Positions 11,580 through 21,860 of a stretch of 64,000 bases of DNA are shown in pieces. The position numbers and the translations under genes are program-made. This DNA comes from Liriodendron chinense (taxonomy: Eukaryota; Streptophyta; Magnoliopsida; Magnoliales; Magnoliaceae): assembly GCA_003013855.2 (NCBI GenBank), contig ML058577.1, positions 2,418,001-2,482,000 on the forward strand. Reading direction: 5' to 3'. The notes beneath the pieces were generated by a model, which was not told where the DNA came from, did no database searches, and worked only from the letters and a program-made list of their open reading frames with translations. Position 1 is the stretch's first letter. The number at the start of each line of letters is the position of its first letter.

Positions 11580-12100
11580 AGTTACTTGCAAGGCAAATGG
11601 GCCAAAATTGGATGTGGGGATCTTCCAATCTGAGAAAAAAAATTCGGTGGACATCCATAGAATCAGCCCCGCCCCAATTTTGGGCATGAGCCCTAAAATA
11701 AGATGGCAAAACAGACAAACATTGTAGATAAAATATATACATCATGGTGGGACCACAAAGATTTGATGCCAGACTCGGATTATGTCCAAACCGAGCTGTT
11801 GAGTGGCCATCGTGATGTATCTGTTTATCCACTCCGTCCATTCCCCGTCTAAGATCAAGCAGACCACATGAGACCAAGAATGAGGCAGATCCAACGTTGA
11901 GGTCGGCCACACCAAGAATGAGGCAGATCGAAGCACTAAATGCAAGTTGCATTAAATACAAGGGTAATCTCTTGTATCGCTAACCTGAGTGTTGGATCTG
12001 CCTCATTGGTCTCATGCCTTAAAATGGACTGAGTAGATAAACAGATACATCACGATGGGCCCCTTCACAGCTCCGTTTGGACCAATCGGCCTCCTTTGAC
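11580..12100. repeat. Rearranged fragments of the dispersed fold-back repeat
   Basis: Contains CATCATGGTGGGACCAC, GTGATGTATCTGTTTATCC, CCTAAAATAAGATGG and GAGGCAGATCC. These are pieces of the dispersed fold-back family in shuffled order, with ACCAAGAATGAGGCAGATC present twice. No gene. Confidence 0.6.
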
Positions 12101-12180
12101 ACCAGTTAGCTTGCTGTTGCTGGAGTCACTGGCCAAACTGAGTCCTTCCGCTATGGGACGCGGTTTGGCTAGTGATCAAA

Positions 12181-12596
12181 CTATGATGAATGTGTTTTAT
12201 CCATGCTATCCATCCATTTTTCCAGATCATTTTAGATCTTTATTCCAAAATTAGACAGATCTAAATCTCAGGTGGACCACACCATACGAAAACAGTAGTG
12301 ATTGAATGTCCACTATTAACAACCTCCTAAGGCCCACTGCAATGTTTATTTTACAACCAACCTATTTATTAGGTCATACAGACCTAGATGAAGCGAAAAA
12401 ACAAATATTATCTTGACACAGAACTTTTGTGCCCCAAAAAGCTTTTAATCATGAGTGTTCAATCAACATTGTTTCCTGTGATATGTTTCACTTTAGATTT
12501 GGATATACCTCATTTTGGGCTCATACCATAAAATAATCCAGAAAAATAGATGAATGGCTTGGATGAAACACATAAATCATGGTAGGGGCCCACATA
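12181..12596. mobile_element. Fold-back/long-TIR element of the dispersed GGGCCCAC family
   Basis: The left end reads GTGTTTTATCCATGCTATCC then TTTTTCCAGATCATTTTAG. The right end carries the inverse (ATAAAATAATCCAGAAAAAT, then GGATGAAACACATAAATCAT). This gives imperfect terminal inverted repeats of about 55 bp around a roughly 300-bp non-coding centre. The same element is present at 20764-21122 in the duplicated segment and at 44121-44544. No transposase is encoded, so it behaves like a non-autonomous DNA element. Confidence 0.65.
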
Positions 12597-12910
12597 ACAC
12601 CGATAGCTAGCCAGTAGCTAGTGGCAGGGTCACACCAGCCATCCGTTTCCTCCGCAGGGAGGTTCAAATTAGGAGGGTTGCATCGGCTAGCTTTCAAGTT
12701 AGGTGGGCCCACCGTGACGTTCAAGCTAGCTACGCTGTCGCACGCAATCCGTATGTGAGAAGCCCTTCCGTTCTGCCGGATCATGTTAGGAAATTAGCCA
12801 AAAAAATGAGGGAGATCCAAAACTCAAGTGGGCCGCACGAGAGAAAACATTAAGGATTAAACGTCCACCATTTAAACATTCGTTGGGCCACAGAAATTTT
12901 GAATGAGGCT

Positions 12911-12912
<2 letters not shown>

Positions 12913-12946
<34 letters not shown>
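12913..12946. repeat. 34-base poly(T) tract
   Basis: An uninterrupted T-run upstream of RING copy 1, absent from the corresponding flank of copy 2. It may be the tail of a reverse-strand retroposon or a slippage product. Confidence 0.8.
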
Positions 12947-12947
<1 letters not shown>

Positions 12948-13288
12948 TGTTTTCAGTTCATCCCAGTAGTAATAACCTTATGAACAGCTTGGATGGCATC
13001 CAAACACCACGGTGGACCTAGGAAGGTTTCAACTGTACGCATTTCCGTACTCACTTTTTCCTGTAGTGCGGCCCACTCGAGTTCTGAGTCTGCCTCAGTT
13101 TTGAGCTCGTATCGTAACATGATCTTGCAAAACGGATGGACGGAGGGGATTTCTCATAAACATCATGGTGGGCCCACCTAGCTTCTGAGCGCAGGAACAA
13201 AGGGCTTTCGCAGCTAATCCGAGGGGAACGGCTACAAACGGGGATTTCCAAATACGAAGAAAATTTCCAAATAAGTGAAGAAGCTTTC

Positions 13289-13296
13289 TATAAATA
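13289..13296 (+). promoter_or_regulatory. TATA box of RING-H2 gene copy 1
   Basis: TATAAATA lies about 148 bp before the ATG and is followed by a CT-rich leader (CTCTCTGAGAGAGAAGCTCC) typical of plant 5' UTRs. The same box and leader are conserved at 21706 in front of copy 2. Confidence 0.7.
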
Positions 13297-13443
13297 AAAC
13301 CCAAATTGCAACAGATAAAATAACCGTTACTTTCTTTCCTTTTTGTATTTGAATTCTCCTCTCTGAGAGAGAAGCTCCATCTCTTTCTCTGTCTTTCTTC
13401 CTTGTTTTTCTGCTGTCCAGTCTCTGATAGAATAGAGAGAGAA

Positions 13444-14109
13444 ATGTCTTCCTTGTTTATTCATCCCAGAATCACTCGAGCCAATCTATCATTGAGCTGT
13501 AAAGCAAGACAAGAATCTGAAATTGAAGAACCCTTGCTCGCTTTTCGAGTTGAGATGAAGAACGAGTACCTTGTCTTCTTCAATTCCGACAGAAGCCTAC
13601 CTCCTCTCATCATGCCCTCTACCCTCTCCACCGCCTCTTTTCTTACTACCATGTCCGCCTTCTCAACTTCCCACCATGGAGTCCTCCACATGCTTTCCTG
13701 GATGGGAATCAACGAACAGGCCATCGCTGAGGATTTCAATTCTATCATTTCCACTTACAGCCGAAAGAAGGTCGAAGAGGTTATCCGTATGGGGGTTAAT
13801 GCAATGGAGATTCTCATTCATATAAAGCTTCTATCGACAGGATCTTACGATGTCTTGATGGATATTGATGATGGGCATGCCGAGGTTCATGGGTCGAGAT
13901 CATCGGCTGAGACGGAGGCTTTGCCGCAGAAAGATAAAGTTAAAAGCTGGGATGTGAAGGAGAATTGTGGGATATGTTTGGATGAGTTGGGTGATGGTGA
14001 GACAGAGGAGGTTAGTGTTCTGCCCTGTTCACATCCGTTTCATGAGAGGTGCATGAACAGATGGTTGGAAGAAAGTGAGTCGTGCCCACTGTGTAGAATG
14101 CATATCTGA
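13444..14109 (+). CDS. RING-H2 finger protein, probable E3 ubiquitin ligase (copy 1)
   Basis: An intronless frame of 221 residues. The start at 13444 (ATGTCTTCC) is preferred over an in-frame ATG at 13402 because it follows the conserved TATA and leader and matches the second copy. Residues 1 to about 165 form a family-specific region with no domain I recognise, including FRVEMKNEYLVFFNSD and a stretch predicted helical around SRKKVEEVIRMGVNAMEIL. Residues about 174-219 form a RING-H2: CGIC, PCSHPFH, ERC and CPLC, with eight zinc ligands intact, ending RMHI. RING-H2 proteins bind E2 enzymes and promote substrate ubiquitination; the substrate here is unknown. No signal peptide or obvious membrane span. 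It differs from copy 2 mainly in the linker before the RING (QKDKVKSWDVKE here, VETCEVNSWDARE there). Confidence 0.88.
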   Translation: MSSLFIHPRITRANLSLSCKARQESEIEEPLLAFRVEMKNEYLVFFNSDRSLPPLIMPSTLSTASFLTTMSAFSTSHHGVLHMLSWMGINEQAIAEDFNSIISTYSRKKVEEVIRMGVNAMEILIHIKLLSTGSYDVLMDIDDGHAEVHGSRSSAETEALPQKDKVKSWDVKENCGICLDELGDGETEEVSVLPCSHPFHERCMNRWLEESESCPLCRMHI

Positions 14110-14378
14110 AAATACATTGTTATTTCTTATTTATTTTTTTCTCTTTTGTAATCAAACATTCGATTTGTTGCAATATAGATTCAACCAACTTTTTGTTTTG
14201 GAGTTTTATTGTTTTTTTTCCTTATCAAAATTCGATTTATTTCTTATTTGTTTCAATGCTACATTCAAAACTCTCTGTGGAGCTTGTCATATGCATATCA
14301 TCGATTAGTTGGACTTGGCTCCTAATAAGCATCTAAGGCCGGGTTCCGGGCTCAAGCTTAGCTATCTTTTTAATCAAA

Positions 14379-14730
14379 CAGCATCCCTCAGGCAAAGGTC
14401 AATCATCCAAACCATTGAATTTGAATGAAAAGTCCACATTACCATTACCTGCAAGGAGGTCAGCTTGACTTACTATTACCTTTTATGATGTACAGACAAC
14501 AAATAAAAGCTCTCAATTTGATTATTTCAATACTTTGATAATCTGCTTCTTTTGCTTTGAATATGAACAGTCACCATAACCATTAGGTAATCAATGAGTT
14601 GAGGTACTCAATCAGAGATTTTTTTTTTTTTTTCCAAGCATCGCCATCCAAGGGTAGCCCATGTGGTAGACAGTTTGTGTCATTGAAAAGGCCCTAATTC
14701 AAGAGCTAGAGCACCTTGTTCTATACAAAG
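14379..14730 (+). repeat. 3'-flank duplicate of the RING gene unit (partner 11224-11540)
   Basis: Direct repeat of the flank of the truncated RING copy. Together they show that the truncated copy and copy 1 derive from one duplicated block. A T-run sits at about 14622-14636. Confidence 0.7.
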
Positions 14731-15086
14731 GCCTGCCCAAATTGTTCAATCCCAACATCAATTGCTGTCTTCAGAAGATAGAATTTGTATCCATAAGCTC
14801 AACCTCAAGGGATATGATGAAGGTGCTTCATGGATCGCAATTTACCTGGTAACTGGCTCTCCATTACTGCCCTTAGTTGCTTGCCCCAAGAATGCTCCAT
14901 GGATGCAGTTTGCACATCAAGGGTTCTCTATGGATGGCAGTTCGCCTGGCAACTGGACGTCCATGACCGCTCTTAATTGCTTGCTTGCCCCCAATAGCCC
15001 ACATTAAGGAAGAATACAATCTAAAAGGCCAAGAAGAGCAAAGAAACCACATCAAACAGGAATACCATCTAGAGCCCATATCAAAG
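14731..15086. other. Non-coding spacer with an internal ~60-bp direct duplication
   Basis: Blocks at about 14829-14888 and 14931-14990 repeat the same wording (ATGGAT-GCA-TT--CCTGG-AACTGG ... TTGCTTGC). No gene seen. Confidence 0.5.
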
Positions 15087-15480
15087 AAGAAGAAGAAGCA
15101 GCCCCAAGAGATGACATCAAAGAGGAATCCCATAAAAAAAAAAAAAAAAAAAAAAAAATTGCCAATAGAAGCCTACATCAAGGAAGAAGAGAGAGATGAA
15201 TAAGAAGAGGACGAAGATGTCAAAAAAGAAGTAGAAGATGAAGATGAAGCAGTAGGAGGAGAATCAAGAGAGAAAGAGAAGCAGGAAGAGGAAAATAAAG
15301 AAGAAGAAGATCGATTGGTAAATAACAAAGGTAAAAAAAAGAAGATGATGATGATGATCAGTTGGTAAATAACAAAGGTAGATTAAAGAAGAAGAAGATG
15401 AATAACTAAGAATAAAGAAGAAGATGAATAACTAAGAATAAAGAAGAAGATGATGATCGGTTACTAAATAACAAAAGTAA
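15087..15480. repeat. Purine-rich low-complexity tract (GAA/GAT repeats)
   Basis: About 390 bp of AAGAAG, GATGAA and AAGATG triplets with a 24-base A-run near 15136-15158. Longer units such as AATAACAAAGGTA and AATAACTAAGAATAAAGAAG recur. Reading frames through it are Lys/Glu-rich artefacts. It is followed at 15502-15611 by a tandem duplication of an approximately 55-bp unit (AGAATCCCAATCTATCATAG). Confidence 0.75.
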
Positions 15481-15698
15481 ATAGGCTTTACCCTTGACCC
15501 TTAGAATCCCAATCTATCATAGCCAAACACCCCTTAAATGGGAAAGATTATCAACTTAGAATCCCAATCTATCATAGCCAAACATCCCTTAACAGGAAAA
15601 AATTATCAATTTCTAATCTCCTGTGTTCTTAATAAATAAAGGGTAGCTATACAATGTATATCTCAATTGACAACACGAATTTTATGTCAGTGTTCAAA

Positions 15699-16127
15699 TC
15701 ATGAAGATCTTGCCCTAACTAAATCTTCTACAGTTAGATTTGGAGAATCGACAGATCCTTTCTTCACTTCTTCCCCTCGGACTGCCAAAAGCTCCTCGAC
15801 GCTCCCTGGCTCTCCAAACCACCCAAGTCGATCAGCAATCAGGTGTAGATTATTACACCCACCGCAACAGACCACCACCACTCCCTTCTCATATGATTCA
15901 CGACAGGCCATCTTCACAGATCTCGTTTTGCAGACCTTGCAAGTGAAGACCATGGCTAGATCATGTCGCTTGGATGTTTTCAAGTTGGACATGGCTGTGT
16001 GCTCAACAGAACCATCCTTACCATTTGACTCGATTGAATTGGAAACCTCCCATGGTTTTGAATCATCAGAGCAAGTCCTGTGGTCCTCAGCAATTCCATT
16101 AGCCTTGCCTGTCAAACATGGTAGCAT
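15699..16127 (-). CDS. DNL/Zim17-type zinc-finger protein (Hsp70-escort family)
   Basis: A 142-residue minus-strand frame contains LKTSKRHDLAMVFTCKVC, then CRESYEKGVVVV, CCGGCNNLHLIADRLGWFGE and KKGSVDSPNLTVEDL. This is the DNL zinc finger; its CKVC and CGGC pairs supply the four zinc ligands. In mitochondria and chloroplasts these proteins keep Hsp70 soluble (Zim17/HEP). This subtype, ending GWFGEPGS-EELL-RGEEVKKGS, resembles the Arabidopsis Zim17-type protein with NLTxEDL near its C-terminus. The residue before CGGC is Cys where Arg is usual. The first ATG (16127) is preceded in frame by a stop, and an AG at about 16189 could be the acceptor of this exon, so the organelle-targeting N-terminus may lie upstream or be lost. 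It is intact within the finger; a partial or retro-copied gene is the alternative. Confidence 0.72.
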   Translation of the reverse strand: MLPCLTGKANGIAEDHRTCSDDSKPWEVSNSIESNGKDGSVEHTAMSNLKTSKRHDLAMVFTCKVCKTRSVKMACRESYEKGVVVVCCGGCNNLHLIADRLGWFGEPGSVEELLAVRGEEVKKGSVDSPNLTVEDLVRARSS

Positions 16128-16226
16128 CTGGATCCCTCTTCTGGCTGTTTACCTGGCAATATCTAGCTGTGCCTGTGCCCAGAGAGTATCTGTAGAGGGA
16201 AGAAATAACAGCGATGCCAATCCTGT

Positions 16227-16325
16227 GACAAGAAATTTATACAAAACTGATTCGGTGATTACACTACTCAGTCTGCCTCAAGAAATTTATACGAAACTGA
16301 TTTGGTGATTACACTACTCACTGAA
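16227..16325. repeat. Tandem duplication of a ~50-bp unit
   Basis: AAGAAATTTATAC-AAACTGA, TT-GGTGATTACACTACTCA occurs twice in immediate succession (16230-16279 and 16280-16323) with two or three differences, just upstream of the DNL frame. Confidence 0.85.
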
Positions 16326-17165
16326 TAAAACAACATCACCTCAAAATGGTTAAAGATGCAAACGGGAGATATCCCCCATCACAAACAATACATAAAAGAA
16401 CAAGTCATAAAGAGATGCTAAAGAAATCCAGAATCAAATAGGGACAAGTACATCTCAAGAACGGCAGCCAATATAAAAGACCTATGAGTCTTAGTTCCCG
16501 AATTTTAGCATTTATGAGGTTGGCCCTCCACCATGCACTGTACCCAGCCATGATCCATTGCCGGCCCATGGTACACAGGTTTTTACCGATGGTGATTCTG
16601 GGGTCCATCTGGTGGGTACCACTACGGATGATGACCCATAGTAGGAAAAGCGCACAAAACCTGCAATACTAACTGTTGGTTTGTGGCCTTTGATGAACAG
16701 TAAAAAAAATCAAAAGGTGTTAGTTGTTTACACTTAAAATGGGGAAATAATACTAATCAGATGCTAGTGGGGCCACATTGTAGGGCCCACCAATTGGATG
16801 ATCAGGATTCACTTGCTGTACAGCCACGTGAACTATGGAGCAGCAACAAACCATGACTTGTTCCTTGTGCGACGAACAAATAAGCTCCTCTTCAATTATA
16901 CATGAATCAAGATGCAGTTGTGAAGATAGAAGGCTTGTGATGATGGCTTGAAGTAAGAATTTGAATTTACCCCCCTTTCGGTCCACAGTATTTAACGTTA
17001 CAAAATCAGTCCAATGCCATGAAGGCGAAGCAGCATTCATTATCCATCCTATTTACTATCCCTGCCATGAAGGCAAACTACAACTGGAATTAGCTTGCAG
17101 ATCAGTCAACAAACCACTTTGGCAGCAGGAAGCGAATGGATGCCAAAATTGTATTAAATGTAAAT
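16326..17165. other. Spacer with fold-back repeat fragments
   Basis: About 16520-16830 contains wording of the dispersed family (GATGATGACCCATAG, GTGGGGCCACATTGTAGGGC). No gene recognised. The minus-strand open frame at 16753-17040 matches nothing I know. Confidence 0.45.
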
Positions 17166-17261
17166 GAGCAATACAGATGAACTAAGAAACAATGTGAGTA
17201 AAAATGTTAAATATGAACACATGAGTTGCATTACTGACCAAGGGTTCAACTTAATTCTTCT

Positions 17262-17312
17262 TCATCATAATCATCATCTAAGCCTTATACCAATTAATTG
17301 GGGTCGGCTACA
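17262..17312. repeat. Dispersed CATCATCTAAGCCTTAT motif, copy 1
   Basis: CATCATAATCATCATCTAAG then CCTTAT-CCAA-TA-TTGGGGT-GGCTAC occurs here and at 35550-35606. This wording is widespread in plant genomes as part of a dispersed element whose class I cannot assign. Confidence 0.6.
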
Positions 17313-18299
17313 CCAATACTGTTCTGCCATTCCACAAATACGCACCATTCCTTATTTTGTGGTTTTTTTTCATGAAGGATGTTTTCCCAATAACCTGTTA
17401 ATTATTGAATTATCAACACAGCCTTGACAGTTGACACAGTACTTGGGATTGGCTTTACCATACTTCTGTTGTTCATGGATTATTCAGCCATTTTATTGAA
17501 TAATTCAAAATTCGTTGTTGAAACTGTTCGTGAACCTATTCAGTAATTTGAAAAAATCACGAAAACTCATGAAAATTTTCATTTGTTTTTATTTAAAAAA
17601 TATCGTTTTTAGAAATTTTCATAAATCCTGAGTAATGGCTTCACAAAGTTTATAAAGTTCTTCCTGAATCCAAACCTTGTAAATAATGGTCAAAATTGAA
17701 TATGAAACTGATAACAGTTATTACAAGGACAACTTTGGATAAGGACCACTTTTAGGGGAAGTACAAAAACAGATCCCACAACGCTCCGAGGAAGGTAAAA
17801 AAAAAAAAGGAATGAAAGAGAAGTTGAAAAGGATTGGGGTTATCAATGGGAAACCGTGGAGGTCAGCTTGAGTCTGGCCCACCAAATTTTTTGATACTGA
17901 TGCTTAGACCTCTGCATGGGCCACAGGCCAAAAATAGGCCCAAGCAATCCATTGCAACCATAAAGACCCCACATTTGGGCCTGTGCCAGGCATTCGTTAA
18001 GAAATGTTGTCTAAAGTGAGTCCGAATCTGTCCCGTTTATTTGTCAAGCCTGACAAACAGGCCCACACTCGGCCGATGGGCTTGAAAATGAGACATAAGC
18101 CCAGGCGATATAGGGGAAAACCTGGAATCCTGGGAAGCCAGCCAGGCCAATTGACAGCCCTAAAAAAGGACAGAATGCCATGACACTATTGCATATGCAG
18201 ATTAGAGTCCAAAACCACAGCAGAACTCAGCACACAGTAGCTTGCGGTAATTCCTATTCACCACTTATCTCTAATCAATTAGTCAAAGGATGATATGTG
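17313..18299. other. No recognisable gene
   Basis: AT-rich sequence to about 17800, then GC-richer text (18010-18170) with CAGGCCCACACTCGGCC. No reading frame resembles a known protein. Confidence 0.4.
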
Positions 18300-18810
18300 C
18301 TAGATACTTTCAGCTTCATTACCATTTCTGACCTGTATTCTCCAAAAGAAGCCTATAAACATTACATCTCGATTTGACACGATAGTCTCAGTAGTCCATG
18401 CAAACAAACAACTTTGAGAGGATATTAGCGATTCATGACACGTTTGATGTCTATGTAAGGAATAAAGTGGGCCATCTTGGGAAACTAATCGACCACTACA
18501 GTACATAGAATTGTAACCATGTTGTGTCTCAGGTATGCCTAGGACAAACTCCAAGATGTCGTCCCACGGAGGATCTGGTACTCGCAATTCTGTGTAGGTT
18601 CATGTGTTATCCTTTCATTCTTTCCCAAGCTAACAAGCTTTGCACTGTTGAATAATGGTCCCAACATCTTTCTTCGAGCTAGGCCAAGAGAGACGATCCT
18701 TGACAAGGTCGATCATCTCATTTCACACAAAGTGTCAACCAAGTCCTAAATGCAACTCTCCAAATAGTTCCTGCACAGAATTCTTAGAAAGACAATCATG
18801 CACCACAGAA
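18300..18810 (-). pseudogene. Chromovirus (Ty3/gypsy) integrase relic
   Basis: The minus strand shows a decayed integrase. A zinc-binding end (LVKDRLSWPSSKKDVGTI, QQCKACQLGKE) is followed by LRVPDPPWDDILEFVLGIPE and TQHGYNS, the usual link into the catalytic core. The core then continues as TETIVSNRDVMFIGFFWR, matching the family's TIVSDRDxxFxxxFWR. Asn replaces the second catalytic Asp in that motif, and the first-Asp region (VVVDRFSKMAHF) survives only out of frame. Several frameshifts and stops are present. No LTR was found nearby. This is an old fragment. Confidence 0.75.
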
Positions 18811-18951
18811 TATATAACCACCATGGAGAACATATCATGGGTAATCAGCATTTCCTTGTCATAGGGACGGGAATATATTTGCCCCTTTATTTATTTCTCC
18901 ATGCCTGCTCAATAAAAGAAGAGTGTACTCCTGATTATAGGTGCTCATTGA

Positions 18952-20078
18952 GGGTCTGTTTGGATATAACCAAATAAGTTGCTTTTCTTGCTGACGGCAG
19001 TAGTTCAGCAACTTATAAGTTAGTTTAGGTTAATGAATAATTATCATTACTTATTTTATGAAGATCAGTTCAGTACTTCAACATTTTTTTTTTTTTTTGC
19101 TTTTTCACTTTTTATCCACTGACTACAACGAGAGGTGGTGCTCGTCCATAGCTGTAAACAGTGCTGGTTTATGTGGGAACTGCCTAGCCCATGTTGACCA
19201 TCCAACTTGTTGGGGCCCACTGTGATGTATTTGATCTGAGCCGTCCATCTGGCCTGGATGTCAGTGGAGCTAGCATGTGAGGCAGATCTAAGCCTTAGGT
19301 GGACCCCACATCAGGAAGCAACAATGATAATGATCACACCGTTGAAACCTCCCTAAGCCCAACATTATGTGTTTTACTCATGCCATTCATCTACTTTTCC
19401 AACTAGTTTTGGGTGACCCACTGGGTAGTGGGGCTACATGCCGTGCACATGAAATCCACACCATCCACCCTTGTTGGTCCAGCCCAAAAAATGAAATAGA
19501 ATCCAATCTCAGGTAGACCGCACCTCAGGAAACAATAGTCATTGACGCTCACCATTGGTTAGCCCTAGTGATGAGTGGCCCATATCCAAGGTGGGCCCCG
19601 CATGATGGACTGGCCCACATTAGACGTGGGCCCCACATTTGGGACGGTCCACATTAAAGGTGGCTCCACATGATGGGCAGTGGATATTGATGGTGGGCCC
19701 ACTTGATAGATGACCAACATCAAAGTTGGACCCTACATAATGAACGGTGCACGTTAAAGGTCAGGCCATAATGATGAATGGCCCACATCCAAGGTGGGCC
19801 CCACATGATGGACTTCCCACATCAAAGGCGGGGGGCCCTACACTTTGAACAATTCACACCAAAGGTTGGCCCCAAATTATGGATGGTGGATGTGCAAGGA
19901 CCAAACAGACTTTAGGGATAGTTACTTACCATGTTGGAAACAAACGTGCTTTTCTACTTTTTGGTTAATAAGGATGTTGTTTACCAAACATAGTTATTTG
20001 CTAATTAAGTAGAAACCAAGATAAGTTACTTATATTATAAGTAGCTTATCTTAAGTAACTTACAATCCAAACAGGCCC
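18952..20078. mobile_element. Harbinger-like non-autonomous element with internal minisatellite
   Basis: The left end, GGGTCTGTTTGGATATAACC, mirrors the right end, CAATCCAAACAGGCCC, as an imperfect inverted repeat. Flanks are TGA (18949-18951) and TTA (20079-20081), consistent with a decayed TTA duplication. Subterminal text is rich in AAGTTACTTA/TAAGTAACTT inverse pairs. The 1.1-kb centre has no transposase frame. It contains dispersed fold-back wording at 19150-19540 and a degenerate tandem repeat at 19565-19895. Confidence 0.6.
19565..19895. repeat. Degenerate ~37-bp minisatellite (about nine units)
   Basis: Units follow the scheme CCCACAT--AAGGTGGGCCC, CACATGATGGAC-G, with many substitutions. 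Examples start at GCCCACATTAGACGTGGG, CCACATTAAAGGTGGCTCC, GCCCACATCCAAGGTGGGC and CCCACATCAAAGGCGGGG. Confidence 0.7.
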
Positions 20079-20081
20079 TTA

Positions 20082-20251
20082 GTATGCCATTCGCTCAACT
20101 TCTTCTGAGGGTTCAAAAAATGATAGAGCTTCGTGGTCAGGCCTTGTCACCTATTTGATTATCCACTTGAAAGGAGTAGATGTCATACTCTCTAATAGGG
20201 GCCACAATTGTAATGAAGTTCGGATCAAAATCAAACAATAGTATACTACCT

Positions 20252-20294
<43 letters not shown>

Positions 20295-20763
20295 TTGGCT
20301 CAATTGCATCTTGATTCGGAACTTGACTCAACTAACTGGAAATGTATGTTGTTTAGTCCCACATCGAAAGAGAGCAAAGAAATGAGAGGTATTAAAAATA
20401 AGGCGAGGGGGGGGGGGTTGCTGGATTTTAAACAATTTTAGGCCGGGCATTTGGGCTGAGCCTATTTGAATTTTTGTTTTCCCATGCTTGAACTTGGCTC
20501 GAAAGCTCGGTTGAGCCAGCTCGATCATGTCAATCCAGCTCGAAGGCCGAGCTAAGCCGAACACAAGCTAGGGTGATCATTGAATGAGCCTAGCTCAAAC
20601 AAGACAAAGTTCGGCTCATGTATAGCTCTGGTGATATAAAAATGACAAAATCTAATAGATAGTTCTTCAAGAACTGCTAATCTCTGCAGCTACTCGCTAA
20701 TAGGCCACTCACTAATAGGCCCATTTTCCTGCCATTCTATTCTAAAGTAACTATGAAGGCAGC
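20082..20763. other. Spacer with 34-base poly(T) and G9 tracts
   Basis: No gene. It holds a T-run at 20256-20289, a G-run at about 20408-20416 and GGCTCG/GAGCC-rich text at 20440-20600 of a dispersed repeat. Confidence 0.5.
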
Positions 20764-21122
20764 CATCCATTTTTCCATATCATTTTAGATCTTGAACCCA
20801 AAAATGAGATGGATCTACATCTCAGGTGACCACACCACAGGAAAACAGTAGTGTTTGAATGTCCACCACTAAAAACCTCCAAGGGCCCACTGTAATGTTT
20901 ATTTGATATCCAACATGTTTATTAAGTCGTACAGACATGGATGAAGCGAGAAAAACAAATATCAGCTTGATGGTGAGCGATCAATCAATCCCAGTTTCCT
21001 GTGATGTGGTCCACTTGAAATTTAGATATACCTCACTTGTTGGGCTCATTCCATAAAATGATCCAGAAAAATAGATGAACAGCTTGGATGAAACACATAC
21101 ATCATGGTGGGGTCCACATAGC
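20764..21122. mobile_element. Fold-back element (duplicate of 12181-12596)
   Basis: The left half has CATCCATTTTTCCATATCAT and the right half has the inverse ATGATCCAGAAAAATAGATG, ending CATCATGGTGGGGTCCAC. It is the counterpart of the element at 12181 in the other copy of the segmental duplication. Confidence 0.65.
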
Positions 21123-21371
21123 ACCAACCACTAGCCGGTAGCTAGTGGCAGGGTCACACCAGCCATCCGTTTCCTCTGAAGGGAGGTTCAAGTTGGTGGG
21201 GTCCACCGTGATGTTCCAGCCTAGCTCTTGCAACGGGCTGTCGCACACAATCCGCATGTGCGAAGCCCTTGTGCAAGAGATTCAAGTTAGGTGGGCCCAC
21301 TGTTCTGTTTGTGAGAAAACCATCCCATCCATCCCAAAAAATAGGAGATCCAAAACTCAAGTAGGCCGCGA

Positions 21372-21510
21372 CGTAAGTAACTTACAAGTTATCCAAACAC
21401 AAAAGTTTACTTATGTGCAAGTGACTTACAACTTACATCTAACTTTCCGTGTAAATGACTTGCCTATAAATTACTTACAGCTTAAAAGAACTTAACAGCA
21501 TCCAAACAGG
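21372..21510. mobile_element. MITE-like insertion upstream of RING copy 2
   Basis: Compared with copy 1, an extra ~139 bp lies between GGCCGCGA and AAGGATT. It starts GTAAGTAACTTACAAGTTAT, ends GCATCCAAACAGG and is rich in GTAAGT/ACTTAC pairs like the ends of the 18952-20078 element. It inserted after the duplication. Confidence 0.6.
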
Positions 21511-21705
21511 TAAGGATTGAACGTCCACCGTTTAAACATTCGTAGGAAGGGGTGGTTTTCTCACAAACATCACGGTGTGCCCACCTAGCTTCTGAGCGCA
21601 GGAATAAAGGGTTTCGCAGTTAATCCGAGGGGAACGGCCTCTACCGGTAGTAGACACGTGGATTTCCAAATTCGAGAAAATTTCCTAATAAGAGAAGAAG
21701 CTTTC

Positions 21706-21713
21706 TATAAATA
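21706..21713 (+). promoter_or_regulatory. TATA box of RING-H2 gene copy 2
   Basis: TATAAATA lies 148 bp before the ATG, with the same CT-rich leader as copy 1. Confidence 0.7.
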
Positions 21714-21860
21714 AAACCCAAATTGCAACGGATAAAGTACCCGTTACTTTCTTTCCTTTTTGTATTTGAATTCTCCTCTCTGAGAGAGAAGCTCCATCTC
21801 TTTCTGTGTCTTTCTTTCTTGTTTTTCTGCTGTCCAGTCTCTGATAGAATAGAGAGAGAA

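Larger units (their letters stand above)
12181..14330 (+). repeat. Segmental duplication, copy 1 (copy 2 at 20764-22725)
   Basis: A fold-back element, 5' flank, promoter, complete RING-H2 gene and start of the 3' flank recur in the same order and orientation about 8.4 kb downstream. Copy 1 has an extra block, including the 34-base T-run, at about 12913-13130. Copy 2 has a MITE-like insertion at 21372-21510. The coding regions are nearly identical, so the duplication is fairly recent or was homogenised. Confidence 0.8.

Noticed and set aside
13402..13443. Upstream in-frame ATG for RING copy 1 (and 21723 for copy 2)
   Set aside because: Falls in the CT-rich leader just after the TATA box; the start at 13444/21861 matches in both copies.
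14985..15203. Lys/Glu-rich short frame
   Set aside because: Product of the purine-rich low-complexity tract.
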